Positions 52,580-64,000 of a stretch of DNA of 64,000 bases are shown piece after piece. The stretch lies in the NCBI GenBank assembly GCA_038380795.1, contig CM076263.1:14064709-14128708 (forward strand), given 5' to 3'. A program made the translations under genes and the position numbers. The first letter of the stretch is position 1; every line of letters starts with the position of its first letter. Below the pieces are notes generated by a model. That model made no database searches, was not told where the DNA came from, and was given only the letters and a program-made list of their open reading frames with translations. Source of the DNA: Pyrocephalus nanus. Lineage: Eukaryota; Chordata; Aves; Passeriformes; Tyrannidae.

Positions 52580-53510
52580 AGCTTGCTGTCCATCAGGGAC
52601 TTTTCATCAGAAAACTTGCTGAGGTACAGTCTCTTTCATTGTCCAGGTCATTGATGAAGATGTCAGACTGTACTGGTCCCAGTACACAGCTTGTAACAGG
52701 CCTCCAGCTGGAGTTCATGCCTGTCATCACAATCCTCTGGGACTAGCCATTCAGTTGTTTTTTAATCTATCTCACGATCCACTGATCTAGCCCAAATCTC
52801 GTCAACATGTCTATGAGGATGTTAAGAGAAAGATAACAGTGTTGAAAGCCTTATTGCAATGGAGAAAAATTACTTCTACTGCTCTCTACTCAACCACTAA
52901 GTTACAGAAGGTTAATGGAAATTTGCTTTCATTAGTCTATGCTGACTACTCTAACTGATCTCCTTTATAAGTTTGAAAATGGTTTCCAGGATTATTCACT
53001 CCATCTCCTTCCTAGGGAGTGATGTGAGACCAACATGTTCTTCTCTAGGTCCTGCTGAAGTATCTCCTTTCATGAAGAAAAGAGTGACATTTGCTGTCTC
53101 CTTCATAGCCTTCCCTGACCTTCACAATCTTTCCAAGACAACTCAGGGCAGTCTTACAGTGACATAGGACAGCTCCCTCAGCACGCGTGGCTACATCTTA
53201 CTGGATTTGTGGACATGTATAGGTCCAGCTTATTCTAATGCTCCATAATCTGATTCTCCTTCATCAAGGATACAACAATCTCCTCTTGGGTTTTTAGGAC
53301 TGTAATCTTAGGGGCCTGAGGTTCCCAAAGACAAGTTCCACCAGTAAGCACTTATGTGGAGGAGGTATTAAGTACATTTGTCTTTTTTATCCCTGTTCTT
53401 TGTCATCAGCTCCACTACCCTATTTACCAGTTGGCCCACATTTTTCCTCAGGCTTCCTTTTTCTGTTGGTGTCTTTTTAGAGACCTTTCTTACTGCCCTT
53501 CAGATTCGGA
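52580..53510 (-). mobile_element. CR1 LINE, minus strand: central ORF2 segment
   Basis: On the minus strand, the segment from about 52,825 down to 52,580 translates in pieces to the CR1 reverse-transcriptase fingers/palm region (SSWRPVTS, FINDLDNE). The part up to 53,510 matches the ORF2 stretch between endonuclease and reverse transcriptase. The FINDLD block also occurs in the copy at 50.7-51.8 kb, so the two pieces overlap by a short part of the consensus and are not simply two halves of one element. Many stop codons and small indels show great age. Neither the 3' UTR nor the 5' endonuclease part is present. Confidence 0.75.
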
Positions 53511-53674
53511 GCTTTAAACTATTCTTTCAACTATATGACTGAAAATCATTGCTATCTATTCTCAAAAACTTTTAATTAGATATAAAGAAAATATATAATG
53601 GCACTGTTTAATCAGAGGTACATTACAGTTGACTCATATCTATTTCAATGTAGTGTTTAGATGAGATTTTAGTT

Positions 53675-54175
53675 TTAGAATGGTTTGGTTTGGAAGGCAC
53701 TTTAAAGATCATCTAGTTCCAACCCCATTGCTATGGGCAGGGACACCTTCCAGCTGCCACTAGACCAGGTTGCTCAGAGTCCCATCCAATCTGGCCTTGA
53801 ACACTTCAAGAGATGGGGTAACTTCTCTGGGCAACTGCTTCTGGTGCCTCACAACCCTCACAGTAAATAATTTTTTTAAAATATTATATCTAATCTAAAC
53901 TTGCTCTCTTTTTGTTTATAGCCATTCCTCCTTGTCCAGTCACTACATGCCCTTGTAAATACAAAAGTTCCCTTCCATCTTTCTTGTGGGCTCCCTTCTG
54001 GTACTGCAAGACTGAAATTAAGTCACTCTAGAGCCTTCCCTTTTCTAGGCTGAACAATCCCAGTTCTCCCAGACTTTCCTTGTAGGAGAGGTGCTCCATT
54101 CTTCTAATCAACTTGGTGTCCCACCTCTGAACTTGGTCCATCAGGTTGATGACATTCCTCTGCTCAGAATAGTTC
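53675..54175 (-). mobile_element. CR1 LINE 3' end, minus strand
   Basis: The plus strand here reads TTAGAATGGTTTGGTTTGGA, then GATCATCTAGTTCCAACCCC, ATGGGCAGGGACACCTTCCA, CTTGAACACTTCAAG and GTAGGAGAGGTGCTCCATTC. This is the classic complement of the 3' 500 bases of a CR1 subfamily common in bird genomes. The element ends at 53,675 (its 3' terminus) and is 5'-truncated near 54,175. Its 3'-end type differs from that of the 50.7-kb copy, so it comes from a separate insertion. Confidence 0.92.
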
Positions 54176-57100
54176 CAAAAAGAACATCAAAGCTTTAATT
54201 ACAGAGTTTATGTGAGAATGACAGTTTACGTCCATGGGAGGACAATAGACACTCTGTATAAACAGCACTGAAAGTTGACTGATGATGTTTCAATCTTCTA
54301 TTTCTCTTTAAAAACATACATTTTCTGAAAAGGCTCAGGGTTAGCCAAGCACTTAAGTGCCCAGATATGCATGAAGAATGTGTAAGCTGACCTGCTATTG
54401 CAGGGCCTCCTGGCAGAATACCATATGTACAACTTTGTCATAGTGGACTCTAGTAAGGAGATGTGGCAATTTTCTAGCTTTTGAGCAGAATCAGGTTATT
54501 TTCTATTCTAACATGATTATTTTGCATGTGTTGAATTTTTTTTTTGGCTTGTTAATGTATGTCCTGATGATTCAAGGGAGTTTCAACTAAATTGGTTGTT
54601 TTTCAATGTTCCTTTTTATAGATGCTCAATTGTAACTGAAAACTATCTTAGTGTACGGTCTCATTGAGAGGTATCCTGAGGCTGTGATCTTTAAGTTTTG
54701 CTCTGTTTTTAACTGAGAGACTGTATATAGAAAGACTGTGAGCATTGGATCATATTAAATTGTGAAAATTGTATTAGTATTCTGCTTTTGTTTTATAAGC
54801 CCAGAAAGAATCTTGACCCATAAAATGTTAATATTTCATTTACTGCTATTAGCTTATTATTCGTCTTTTCTAAGCTATTACTCTAAAACTGAGGTTATTA
54901 TTAGTGAAAATGTACATAGAAGTATTTGTTGTGTTCTGCTCTTGAGGGGATAAAATGAAAGGAGGAAACAGTTATCACTACAGACTTGCAAAGCAAGTTT
55001 GAGCCCGGTTAAGAGTGGCACACTATCTCAAAAAGAGCCTCTTTTTACAAACAGAGCTAGTAAATATATTTACACATATAATATTTTATAAATTCATAAG
55101 ACTATAATGATAAGTGGCGGGAATTCATAAAAGGTAGCTGTTGGAGAGATAAGGAGTGATTTCTCCTGTGTTCTGGTATCTCTAGCTCATGTTTTTTACC
55201 TCTGTAACCTTATTCTATGAAAACGGAATGTTAGACATGCTGTAGGGGTGTGTTCATCATAAAATTCCTTAATAAACCCTTTTTTTCTAGTAAAATTTTT
55301 TTTTAGTAAACACTAATTTCTCAAGACATTTTAAAACAATCTATAATTAAGAGCCAGTGCCCATGGAATAGAATATTATCATAGGTTAATTGCCTCCTGC
55401 TGGTTCATGAATGCAGAAGTGTTTGTTTTCCAAGCAGCAGGTGTTGATCCTCTGATGGTGTTCTATTATATAGAATGACTAGTGCATTGCAGATTTAAGC
55501 ATTTTATCTGATGGGTATGGGTACACTGGTGTGACAGATACTCTACTATGTTTGACCCAATGCAGTTTTACAACATAAAAGGGCCTCTCTCCAGGTCCTA
55601 GATTAATTACTGATTAAGAATGGACCATGTTATTTGATTGGGCTATCTGAAGAGTACTTGTTTTGATGTTTCCATTCTTTCCTTCCAGTTAATTTCTCAC
55701 AAAACCCTAGCAAAAGTTAAACTTCTAGGAATTTATAAGCATTTCCACAAAACAGTTCAGGTTCTTTTTTGGAAAGGGTTGGGAAACAAGAAAAGAAAAA
55801 TAAGAAGTATATACCCTAAAAAGAAAACAAGGATTAATAAAATTATGTTACTGAGATTTCTTGGGGGGAAACGGTCTTTGTGCAGCATGAGTTTTACTTT
55901 AAATCTTGCCTTCATTATGATTCCCAAAAGTGGTCAGTGCCACGTTAATAGGAGTAAAGCTAGAGAAGTGATCTGTGCAATCTTACCTTTTTTATTTTTT
56001 TTTTCTTTTTTGGCATGTATACATGCCTGAGATTCAAGTGTCAAAATAAGTGGTGAAGAAGAAATATGGGCTTATGCAATGGTCAGTCTGATAGCCAGGT
56101 GAATATATCTTCTAATACAAGGTATATCACTGACTTCTTCTATCACCCTGAATACTTCATTGGTCTGTCTCCCTGTTGGGACTGTGATTGTAGTTCATTA
56201 ACATTTGTACAAAACTTCAAGGTTCAAGGAAAAATATCATTAGCAATAGTGGTTCTTTTTTTATGTAGTAGGAAAGAGGAACTGGGCAATAGTTACAGGG
56301 GAAAGAAGTCCTCTTAGATACTGGGTGCTGAACACGGAAACAAATCATCTCAGAAGATACCTTTGCAGAAAAAATGCTATGAATATTTTTTTTTAATCTT
56401 ACAGAACAGGAACTGTAAGTGAATGGTAATGTTGTGAACTATTAGCATGATTAGGCAAGCGATGATTATGAAAGCTCATAGTTAATGGGCTCTCCTTATA
56501 CTTTTTTGACATGAATACTGTTACAGATGTTGCAAAAACTCTTCCAATAATAAAGGGTAAACTATCACAGCAGCTGAATATTCTGCTGGTTCTGAAATAC
56601 CTTTCTTCTTTGTCACACTCCCCCACTCCTTTGGAATACTTTTTGAATCAGCTCAGCTTCTAACAGTTTCCTTTGAAAGATATTTTTGAGTAGAAGTTTA
56701 AATTCTTTATCAAAATGTAGGCAATTCACTATTTCCAATGTTGAATACTATTTGGCCTGCACTAAATTAATTAAAAAATACTCAGTTTTTTTACTAGGAG
56801 AGGGAGAGAGTGTATAAGAAAGCAGGAAATGATCTTTACACATCAGTCTCTCTTAGGGAATAATTGAATGCCAAGACTGCTGACCAGGCTGCAGCTATAA
56901 TGAGCTTTTATTAACTTTTCTATTAGTGCTTCCATTCTTTGTCTAGTAAGATCCCCTCCCTTCATATGGCAGCAATCCCAGGTGGATGACCATGAAGCAA
57001 AGAGTCATTTTTGCACAGCTAATAAATATGGAAACAAGAAAGTGCTTTCCCTGAAGCTTAGCAGTGTTGTCTGGAAATATATCCTTTGTACACACTATTT

Positions 57101-59600
57101 CCAAATGTCTGGGAACATTATGAAATCTGGGTTCACATCAGTTAAAGTTTAAGGGTCTATTACAGATTAGGAAGGAGATGGGCCATTGCTATGGGATCAC
57201 AGTCCACGGTTAGAGGTGCAGTAACACTTTTGGTGTTTGTTAACAGCATCTTTCTGAAAACGCTATGAGACTAATGGCTTGGTGAGATCTTATGCCATTA
57301 TTACTCTGGTACATCAGTATTGCTAAAAGCTACTCCATACTGAGGCTATCAGGAGCAGGAGCATGACTGACCTAGGTTTCTGGTGAGACCAAAACTTTGT
57401 CTTCCTTCTCTTCCAAGCAAAATAACTTCATGGCTTTTTATGTCCAGCAAGTTCAGAGGCAGGAGATGAATTCTGTGGAGAGGTGAGGAAAGAGCTGATT
57501 CATTCCTGAAAAAACAATGAAGCTTGTGGAAGAGTTATTCCAGTTTAAGATATCTTATGTTTTATACTACAGATTGCAGAGAAAAAAACCTGTGTACCTA
57601 AATACCCTGGATATTAGCTAGAATGTTCTCCCAGGAATACCTCTTCAATAGGAGTGAATGAGAAGGCAAGACGAGCCACAGAGAGTGTGCAAGTTGTACA
57701 GGAAGCAGGGTAAGATGTGTCAGTATAAATGGCTAAAGAAAACTTGAAGTTGAACCTCACAGCTAAGTGCAAGTCTGCTAAATCTTCCTGGGAAGATCTC
57801 ACCACATCTCTGGCACTTCCATAGCAGATAACCTAAGCTGACATTCACCTTGGCTGCATTACAGAAGTAATATTTTCAGCCGAACAAATTGTTGTTGAAC
57901 AGCAGCCTTATTGGATTACTCATGCTTTCCATTAGCCGCATGCATGTTTTCTTTTCCATAGCAGACTTTTTTTTTTTTTTTTTAGTGCATACTAAGATAC
58001 TCTTATTCCCCCTTTCCACTGTTAGGTCTTGCTAGATTTACTTCCAGAGCAGTCAGTTCATTTACAGTACTTTGACTGGAGGCAAATCATCATTTTGTAA
58101 AGCAGTTTTGTAAGTGTGTAAGAAGTAATTGTGGGGAAAAGTTATTGCTCTTGCAACTTTGCCTTCTAGTTTTTTTAACTTTATGGAGAAAATGAGGTCT
58201 TCATGGTTATTGACACGACTCTAGTAGGACCAGCCTCTCTCCATCCTGGCCTACAACAGATAAAAGCCTAGATATGAACGAGAGGAACTGCAAAATGTTT
58301 GCACAATGGGAACTTTACTTATAATAGCATCAAAACTATTGGATTATTAAATTGAATAAGGAAACATTCAGTTGCCCAGCTGCCCCTGGAAAAAATGTTT
58401 AGCAAGAAGGGTGGGATGTTTGCACCAACATTTATCCTCCCAAAAAACTGTCAGTCAGCAATGTTTTTCTCTTTTCTCCTGAGAAACAGGATTCATCAGA
58501 CTTCCTGAGCCAGTGGTGTTTAAAATATAAACAAATTAAATGAAAAAAACAATAGGTGTTTTTCTACAAAGGAGCTATTCATTTGTGCTTGGCTTTTCAT
58601 TAAAAAAAAAAAAAAAACAAACCACACACAACAAAACCAAAAACCGCAAATAAAAACCCCTTACAAAATTTCTAACTACTAACCTATGTAAAAACATCCT
58701 AATGTAAGGGAATATCTATTTTTTCCCCATCAACTTTCAGCTTTTGATTGGTCTACTTCTCAATCAGCTTGGTGGGTAAAAAGTCGTAAATCTATCTACT
58801 TCATTGTACTCTGATTTTTGTGACACTTCCTCCTTTCAATCAGTGTCTTAGTCTGTGAGTAGTTTAAAATTAGTGGACCTACGTGCATAGTAAGGTGATA
58901 ATGTGCTAGGCAGATGATAGGATTTGTGCTTTTGTCAGTGCTATCAATTGCAGACAGGCACTGGTGAAAGAATGCAGAATTACAACTCTGAAATATGTTT
59001 CCCAGTTGCAACCATTTTATAATCAGAACAGCAAAACAAATATAACACTCTATACTGAAAACAGCTAACGAAAGTTCCTACATAATCCCATGTTGTACCT
59101 TTGAATATTAATATGCTCTCTTTCATCCAAACAACCTCAGTCTCACAAACACTGGTGAACAATGTTTTTATTTTCATGTGTTAGGAACAGCGTGACAAAA
59201 CTTGCCCAGGGCTTCATTCAGCTGGTTCTTGTTTAGGACATAATGTTTTTGTCACTAAATGAAAATTGCCTGCTACTATCAGTTCATCCACTGGATATAA
59301 ACGTAAGCAGAGGGACAAACACAAATGAGAGCAACCCACATCCAAGCTTTGGGTTGGTGGCTGGAATTTTCACTTGATTGCAAGAAAAACTCATTATGCA
59401 TTTTTCAGTTCTTCTCTATCTAGCAGTGAATTTGAACCCTTCAACCTTGCTGTAAAGCCTCAGTTCATGATGTAAAAGGTCATTAGAAACCCTTATTATT
59501 GCAGAAGACCAATACATCTTGATAGATTGTCCTAGGAGAAGCAGGAACCTTACTCCAGGTAATGAGGACCTGTCTCAGATGTTTTTTCTATAGCTGGTCA
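54176..59600. other. Non-coding DNA, nothing recognised
   Basis: AT-rich DNA with short frames only (longest about 130 codons at 55,638-56,030, no motif). A T run of 17 bases lies at 57,967-57,983 and an A run of 16 bases at 58,602-58,617. No RNA gene, LTR or CR1 was recognised. Confidence 0.5.
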
Positions 59601-60230
59601 AGTATTCATTTTACTACAAGGGTCTGGAAGTGTATCAGCACGGGTTGTTCAGCACTTTCTATTCTGTCTTCTCACCGATTGCCATTTCTGTTTCCTGGTT
59701 GAAGGGAGTCTGTCAGTCTGTGAGTATTCTTGTGTGGAGGCTTAGTGCCAGCCTTGGCTGTGGGCGTGTCATAGGGGTGTGCACCAGAGTGCCAGCAACT
59801 GGAGAGACTGGGGTGTCTGCATGTTGTCTGGGTGTGTATGTCAGTGTATTCAATTGCTAGCAAACATCAAGCTGGATTAGTGGTAAATAGGGTAAGAGGT
59901 TTGGGAGCTGTGTATTGGGGTAGGACTACTTGTGGTCTGGGTACCACTGAGACCAGAAGCCCTGAGAGCTGTTTACTCTTTACAGCTATTTCAGAGACCA
60001 GGGGTCTGAGCTGGTTAATGGTAAGTTCCACCAGTCTGAACGAACTACCAGTGAAAGTTATTTGTGTGTGTATGAGTGTGCATGAAGCAACTGGGAGGCA
60101 ATTGGGTTCAAAGGTACTAAGGCCAGTTACTGTAGGGACCTGTATTGAATATGTACATAGATATGCATATTGAATATATATATACTTATATATTTATATA
60201 TTTTCCACTCACAGACTTTCACACTGATCA
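59601..60230. repeat. Possible dispersed repeat or retroviral-leader-like segment
   Basis: This GT-rich segment is unlike its neighbours in composition and seems familiar to me as a dispersed avian repeat (blocks GCAACTGGGAGGCAATTGGG and CAAAGGTACTAAGGCCAGTT), but I cannot name a family. It carries splice-like signals at 59,985 and 60,021, and ends in an AT-rich tract (60,150-60,202). A short LTR-like element follows 440 bases downstream. Treat as tentative. Confidence 0.3.
60150..60202. repeat. AT-rich TATA-type tract
   Basis: This is an irregular TA/TTTA stretch including a duplicated ATTGAATAT motif. Confidence 0.75.
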
Positions 60231-60672
60231 GTAACAGAGGGAACAGGATGAGAATGTTAATGCTACGTTTTCGTAAATGCCTTTTCTACCAGTGAGGCTG
60301 ACCATGTGTTCTTGTATACATGTATTGTGCTATGTCTAAGTGTCACCTTTCCTACTCACTTGCCCTGAGGACAAAGATATTCTTTGCCCCTGTTAGCCTG
60401 CTAGAATCAGCAGCTCTCAATACACACAAGCAAAACCTTACACTATTAGAACACAGACATATAGACCTTGAAGTAAGATCCTTGCCATATTACTCTTGGG
60501 AACACTGAGGCAGAAAAAGGAAACATAAGCCAATTTATTCTGGTGGGCCAAAGGCAGATCATCTGTGGTTTTGAACTGCTGGAAAAGTGAGAGTCATCAC
60601 TCAAAGGCAGTGAATAAAACAGAACATTCTCTGAGCTCAGGATGCTGTAGGTGAAGAGAAGGGGAGAAGAAC

Positions 60673-61070
60673 TGTAGGGGTTAATAGCGGGTCTGTTAGC
60701 TCCCTGGAAGAGGAGATTGACTTGGGAAACTTTTGAGTGTGGCCTTGAAAATAAGTAAGTTTTACATACAGTCTAATTGGGGATTGACAGCGGACTGTGA
60801 GTCCATAGATTTGGTATGTGAGAACCACAGCCTTGTCCTTGGGCATCTCCAGGTGTCTCACAATTGCTGCCAAGTGTATCAGCAATGATGAGTGGCCAAG
60901 TAGGACGTTGTTGCTGCTTGCTACTTGCTTTGCTACTTGCTTGCTGCTTGCTTGCTGCTTTTTGAAAATGATATAAAAGGAGCTGCGATTTAATAAAGAA
61001 GAGGCCTTTTCTTATGTTGCCCTGAATCAGCCTTCTTGTGTGTTTTTTATTGGACCGTCACGACATAACA
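60673..61070 (+). mobile_element. Short LTR-like element with alpharetrovirus-type signal layout
   Basis: The call rests on a compact promoter/poly(A) module: TATAAAAG at 60,972-60,979 followed only 20 bases later by AATAAA at 60,992-60,997. The transcript would start at about the poly(A) signal, as in avian leukosis-type LTRs. A U5-like stretch follows, and a TGT...ACA frame (60,673 to 61,070) gives about 398 bp. The outer ends are inferred; I found no target-site duplication and no adjacent viral coding sequence. A tandem TTGC-rich repeat sits directly upstream of the TATA box, where U3 enhancers normally lie. It is probably a solo LTR of a class II (beta/alpha-like) avian element. A host promoter-like coincidence is possible. 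Confidence 0.5.
60909..60962 (+). repeat. Tandem CTTGCT(A/G) repeat upstream of a TATA box
   Basis: About six variants of the unit TTGCTGC/TTGCTAC lie in tandem and end 9 bases before TATAAAAG. The arrangement resembles repeated enhancer modules in an LTR U3, but may just be a minisatellite. Confidence 0.75.
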
Positions 61071-64000
61071 GCAACAAAGAACAAAAGCTGTCCAACTCAA
61101 GCAGCAGGGTGTCTGTGAGGGGAAAGAAATTGTAAATGTCTAACACACCTCACTTCAGCAGGGAGAAATTAATATTTTGAGAAATAGTCAAAGTGAAGAT
61201 ATTGAAAGTTTTATGCTACTTGTCCCAAATAAAATCAAAGAAACAAACAGAACCAGGACACTTCTCTTCAAGAGAGTGTCATATCTTAGGCTGGTAGGCT
61301 ATAACCCATAGGGTATAGTAAATACTATAAAAACACATACTTTATCACGTCTTGTTCTTTAATTGTCTTTCACACTGTATAGTTTTCCATTCTATCCTCT
61401 GCCTTGCTCGAAACCTAAATATAAATAAACCACATGCTAAAGAAAGCCTTTGTAGCATTTAGCATTAAAGTCGTTAAGACAGACCACAGTGCAATTAAAC
61501 TATTGTGTTGCTCGAGGTGCAGAACAACTTGGCATGTGGTATTCCTTATACTTCACACTTAGCTTGTGTCAAGAAACAATGCCAAATGGCAACATCTGAA
61601 GTCTGTGGATGGTGGCTAAATATATCTTATTGTGGCTAGTCTGCAGATCCTGCTTCCTTGCTTCAAGCACCACAAAGCAAGCCAGAAGCTATGCAAAAGC
61701 AGGACGCCTGACTTGATTTCCACTGCCTGACAAATCCTAGAAAGATTTCCATCCTGAGTTTGCTGGTTGGAGGGAAACTTCTTAAGATTAGGAGCATTTT
61801 GAACTGGCATGTGGGATATGGTGGAGGAGAGAGGAGATAAATCCTGATGTAAATTCCTTTACTGCTAGAGATAAATACTGAACTGTTTGGAGACTGCCCT
61901 GCTGAGCATCTCTGGATAGCTTTCTTTGAGTGAGAGCCACCTGGAAAATCTTCCTGACTCAGCTGAAGTATGAAAACAACTTGCCAGAACATCAGCTCAA
62001 ACTCAGCTAATTGCAGTACTAGTTATTAAGCTATTAATGGAAACATGGAGGAGCGAAGTGAATGCGTCAGGAAGTGTAAGACAGGAGAAGTGGATGATGC
62101 CTTCCCTTTCTTTTGCTACAAAGGAATGGTACCATAAACTTCAGAGCAACATATTTCTGCATTTCATCTTTTTGTGTATGGTCTATTTTAAAAAAAATTA
62201 TATATATATAACTGCATACAAAATAAAAATACTTAAGCTAAACGTACATACATATGTGTATGCTCTTCATATGTCCACGGAAGAACAAGATCTAATGAAC
62301 AGCTTGAAGTCTTCTGTGTAATTGCTTGCATTTCAGTAGAAATTGTTATGACATTATAATTCAATCACAATAAAATCAAGTTCGACTTTTTACTGTCATC
62401 CAAGTCTGCCTTAATGTGACAGGGACCACTGGAAATAGACATTCTCTTTGAAGGGAAACATGGCCCCTTCTATCTTCTGCATCAAAATCCTGTGACTTGA
62501 AGAAGGCGCACTATGATGACAGTGGCATCACAATTTTCTACTTTATATTTTTGCAGGGTTAAATGGCACTAAGGTTTTATCATCCCAGGTCTCGTTCTGT
62601 GTCTTAGTGATGACAAAGATGAGTTAACACTGTATGGAGAAAACAAGAGAAGAAGTGGATAAAGCTCCTGTTTGGGGAGAATTGTGCATACAGCCTGTCT
62701 TTCTTCTGGCATCGGTTAGCAGGATCTTTGACAAGTATTTCAATTCTTCCCCATGACTGTTTTGGAGCAAGTGAATTCCCCATATCATCATAAGTGGATT
62801 GTTGCGGTTGCTGTGTAAAAGTATCTATAATGAAAATAACTACACCTATATGATGCATTAAAATAAAAGGCTGAGGAATAAAGCTGTTCAATTAGCAGCA
62901 AACAGAAACCGAATGAAGATGATTAAATTTCTGTTTCTTCCTATGAAGGCAGACATTCCTATGCTTCAAATGAACTGTTAAAAGGACTGAGAACATTTTA
63001 AGTGTTCTCTAAAGCTACTATGAGCTTTCAAAACAAAAGCTGTCTTAGTAAAGACAAGCTAGAATCTTTAATTAAGAATGAACTGGTATAATTTCCCAAT
63101 AAATGGGGACATAATGATATACTGCTGTGTAGAACTAAATGATAGCACTGGAAAAAAGCTCAAGTTGTTTTAAGGGTAGATCCTGGGGAACAGAACTGTA
63201 TAAGTTGATGAGTGCCTGTTCCCTGCGGTACTGCATTATTTGACCACTTAGTGTTCAGAATGAGACACAAGGCACTCTGTTTTATGATACCTTTTAAGAC
63301 TGAACATTTTAAAATCTGTGTAAGTGATGCATTCACTTCCACAGAGTGTATATCAATAAAGCCTCCAACAACATCATACTTTATAAAGAATGGCAATTTT
63401 TTTATTTGAAAATGTTGCACAAAACTATATTTCGGTGTTCAGACAAAAATATTGTTAATTTTTTTCTTTCCCATAAAAAATATCCCCGAAGTTCTTCTAC
63501 TACTTTACTACTGGCCCATTTTTACAATTTTTTCCCACTTTTAATTAATTTGCTCTGATATAAAATATGCACACTGAAATACACACAATAATGAATTCAC
63601 TTAGAAATCATATTTATTGTACTGTAGCTGAAATTATCTGCTCTAATATCACTTAAATGTTTTCTTGTGCTGTAAATATCCAGAGTAAAATTTCCCATGA
63701 AAAGAACAAAAACTGGTATATGATAGCTGAGTCCAGAACAGTAGTGATGTAAAAAACTCTTAACGGCACTCCTGTCCACTGAGCCTTTCCTCTATACACC
63801 ATACTATCTCTAATAACAACCTTGAACACAAGATTTCTCAGCTGAAAGGCTCAATATTGTAGTAGGAAAAGGGTCACTGAGTCTGAACTACATCCACCAA
63901 AGTCTAACTGCTTAACAAAGGCCTTTTGATGAAAGTTGTTTTCTGTGTGCAACTGGATCCCTTTTCACTGCCTCTCTTCTTACCACCTGCTCAAAGAAAT
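61071..64000. other. Non-coding DNA, nothing recognised
   Basis: AT-rich DNA with short frames only. A TA-rich tract lies near 62,188-62,212. No LTR partner for the 60.7-kb element, no CR1 and no RNA gene was recognised up to the window end. Confidence 0.5.

Noticed and set aside
1..64000. CRISPR arrays, tRNA/rRNA genes, bacterial-style operons
   Set aside because: There are no regularly spaced repeats, no tRNA-like internal promoter boxes with cloverleaf context, and no dense coding; the DNA is plainly vertebrate.

Overview
The window looks like one stretch of a bird chromosome: AT-rich, non-coding for almost its whole length, with no bacterial-style gene packing. The avian assignment rests on several CR1 (chicken repeat 1) LINE fragments, including recognisable CR1 reverse-transcriptase reading frame and the typical CR1 3' ends, and on four or so endogenous-retrovirus LTRs whose ends and U5 sequences resemble LTR families I know from neoavian (including songbird) genomes. 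Species and locus cannot be fixed from the sequence alone.

Layout. 1-14,708: no convincing coding sequence; AT-rich DNA with homopolymer runs and one tiny CR1 remnant near 13.65 kb. If the exon call below is right, this is the 3' part of the last intron of a plus-strand gene. 14,709-14,838: the only coding candidate I support, a 130-nt terminal exon with a long polypyrimidine tract and AG acceptor, entered in phase 2 and ending in TGA. I cannot name the gene. 14,839 to about 18.9 kb (perhaps 21.2 kb): AT-rich, 3'-UTR-like sequence with several possible poly(A) signals. From there to 64 kb: intergenic, gene-desert-like DNA with old transposable elements.

Mobile elements. Two minus-strand LTRs of related type lie at 30.36-31.15 kb (old, eroded) and 35.13-36.19 kb (complete, solo, with imperfect 5-bp target-site duplication). 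A plus-strand, internally deleted LTR lies at 46.66-46.99 kb. A short LTR-like element at about 60.67-61.07 kb has a TATA box followed closely by AATAAA, an arrangement like the alpharetroviral LTR, and a tandem TTGC-rich repeat just upstream. CR1 fragments: one plus-strand 3' end (39.47-39.63 kb) and three minus-strand pieces packed into 3.5 kb (50.68-54.18 kb), covering different parts of the element and at least two 3'-end types. All retroelement reading frames are broken.

There is no operon-like cooperation between genes here. The long open reading frames on either strand (up to about 134 codons) show no recognisable domains, and most fall in low-complexity or retroelement DNA; I treat them as chance. 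I found no tRNA, rRNA, CRISPR or other RNA gene. I did not find a convincing novel system. The items most worth checking are the unidentified terminal exon, the LTR pair at 30-36 kb, the clustered CR1 pieces, and the small splice-site-bounded segment near 60.0 kb.
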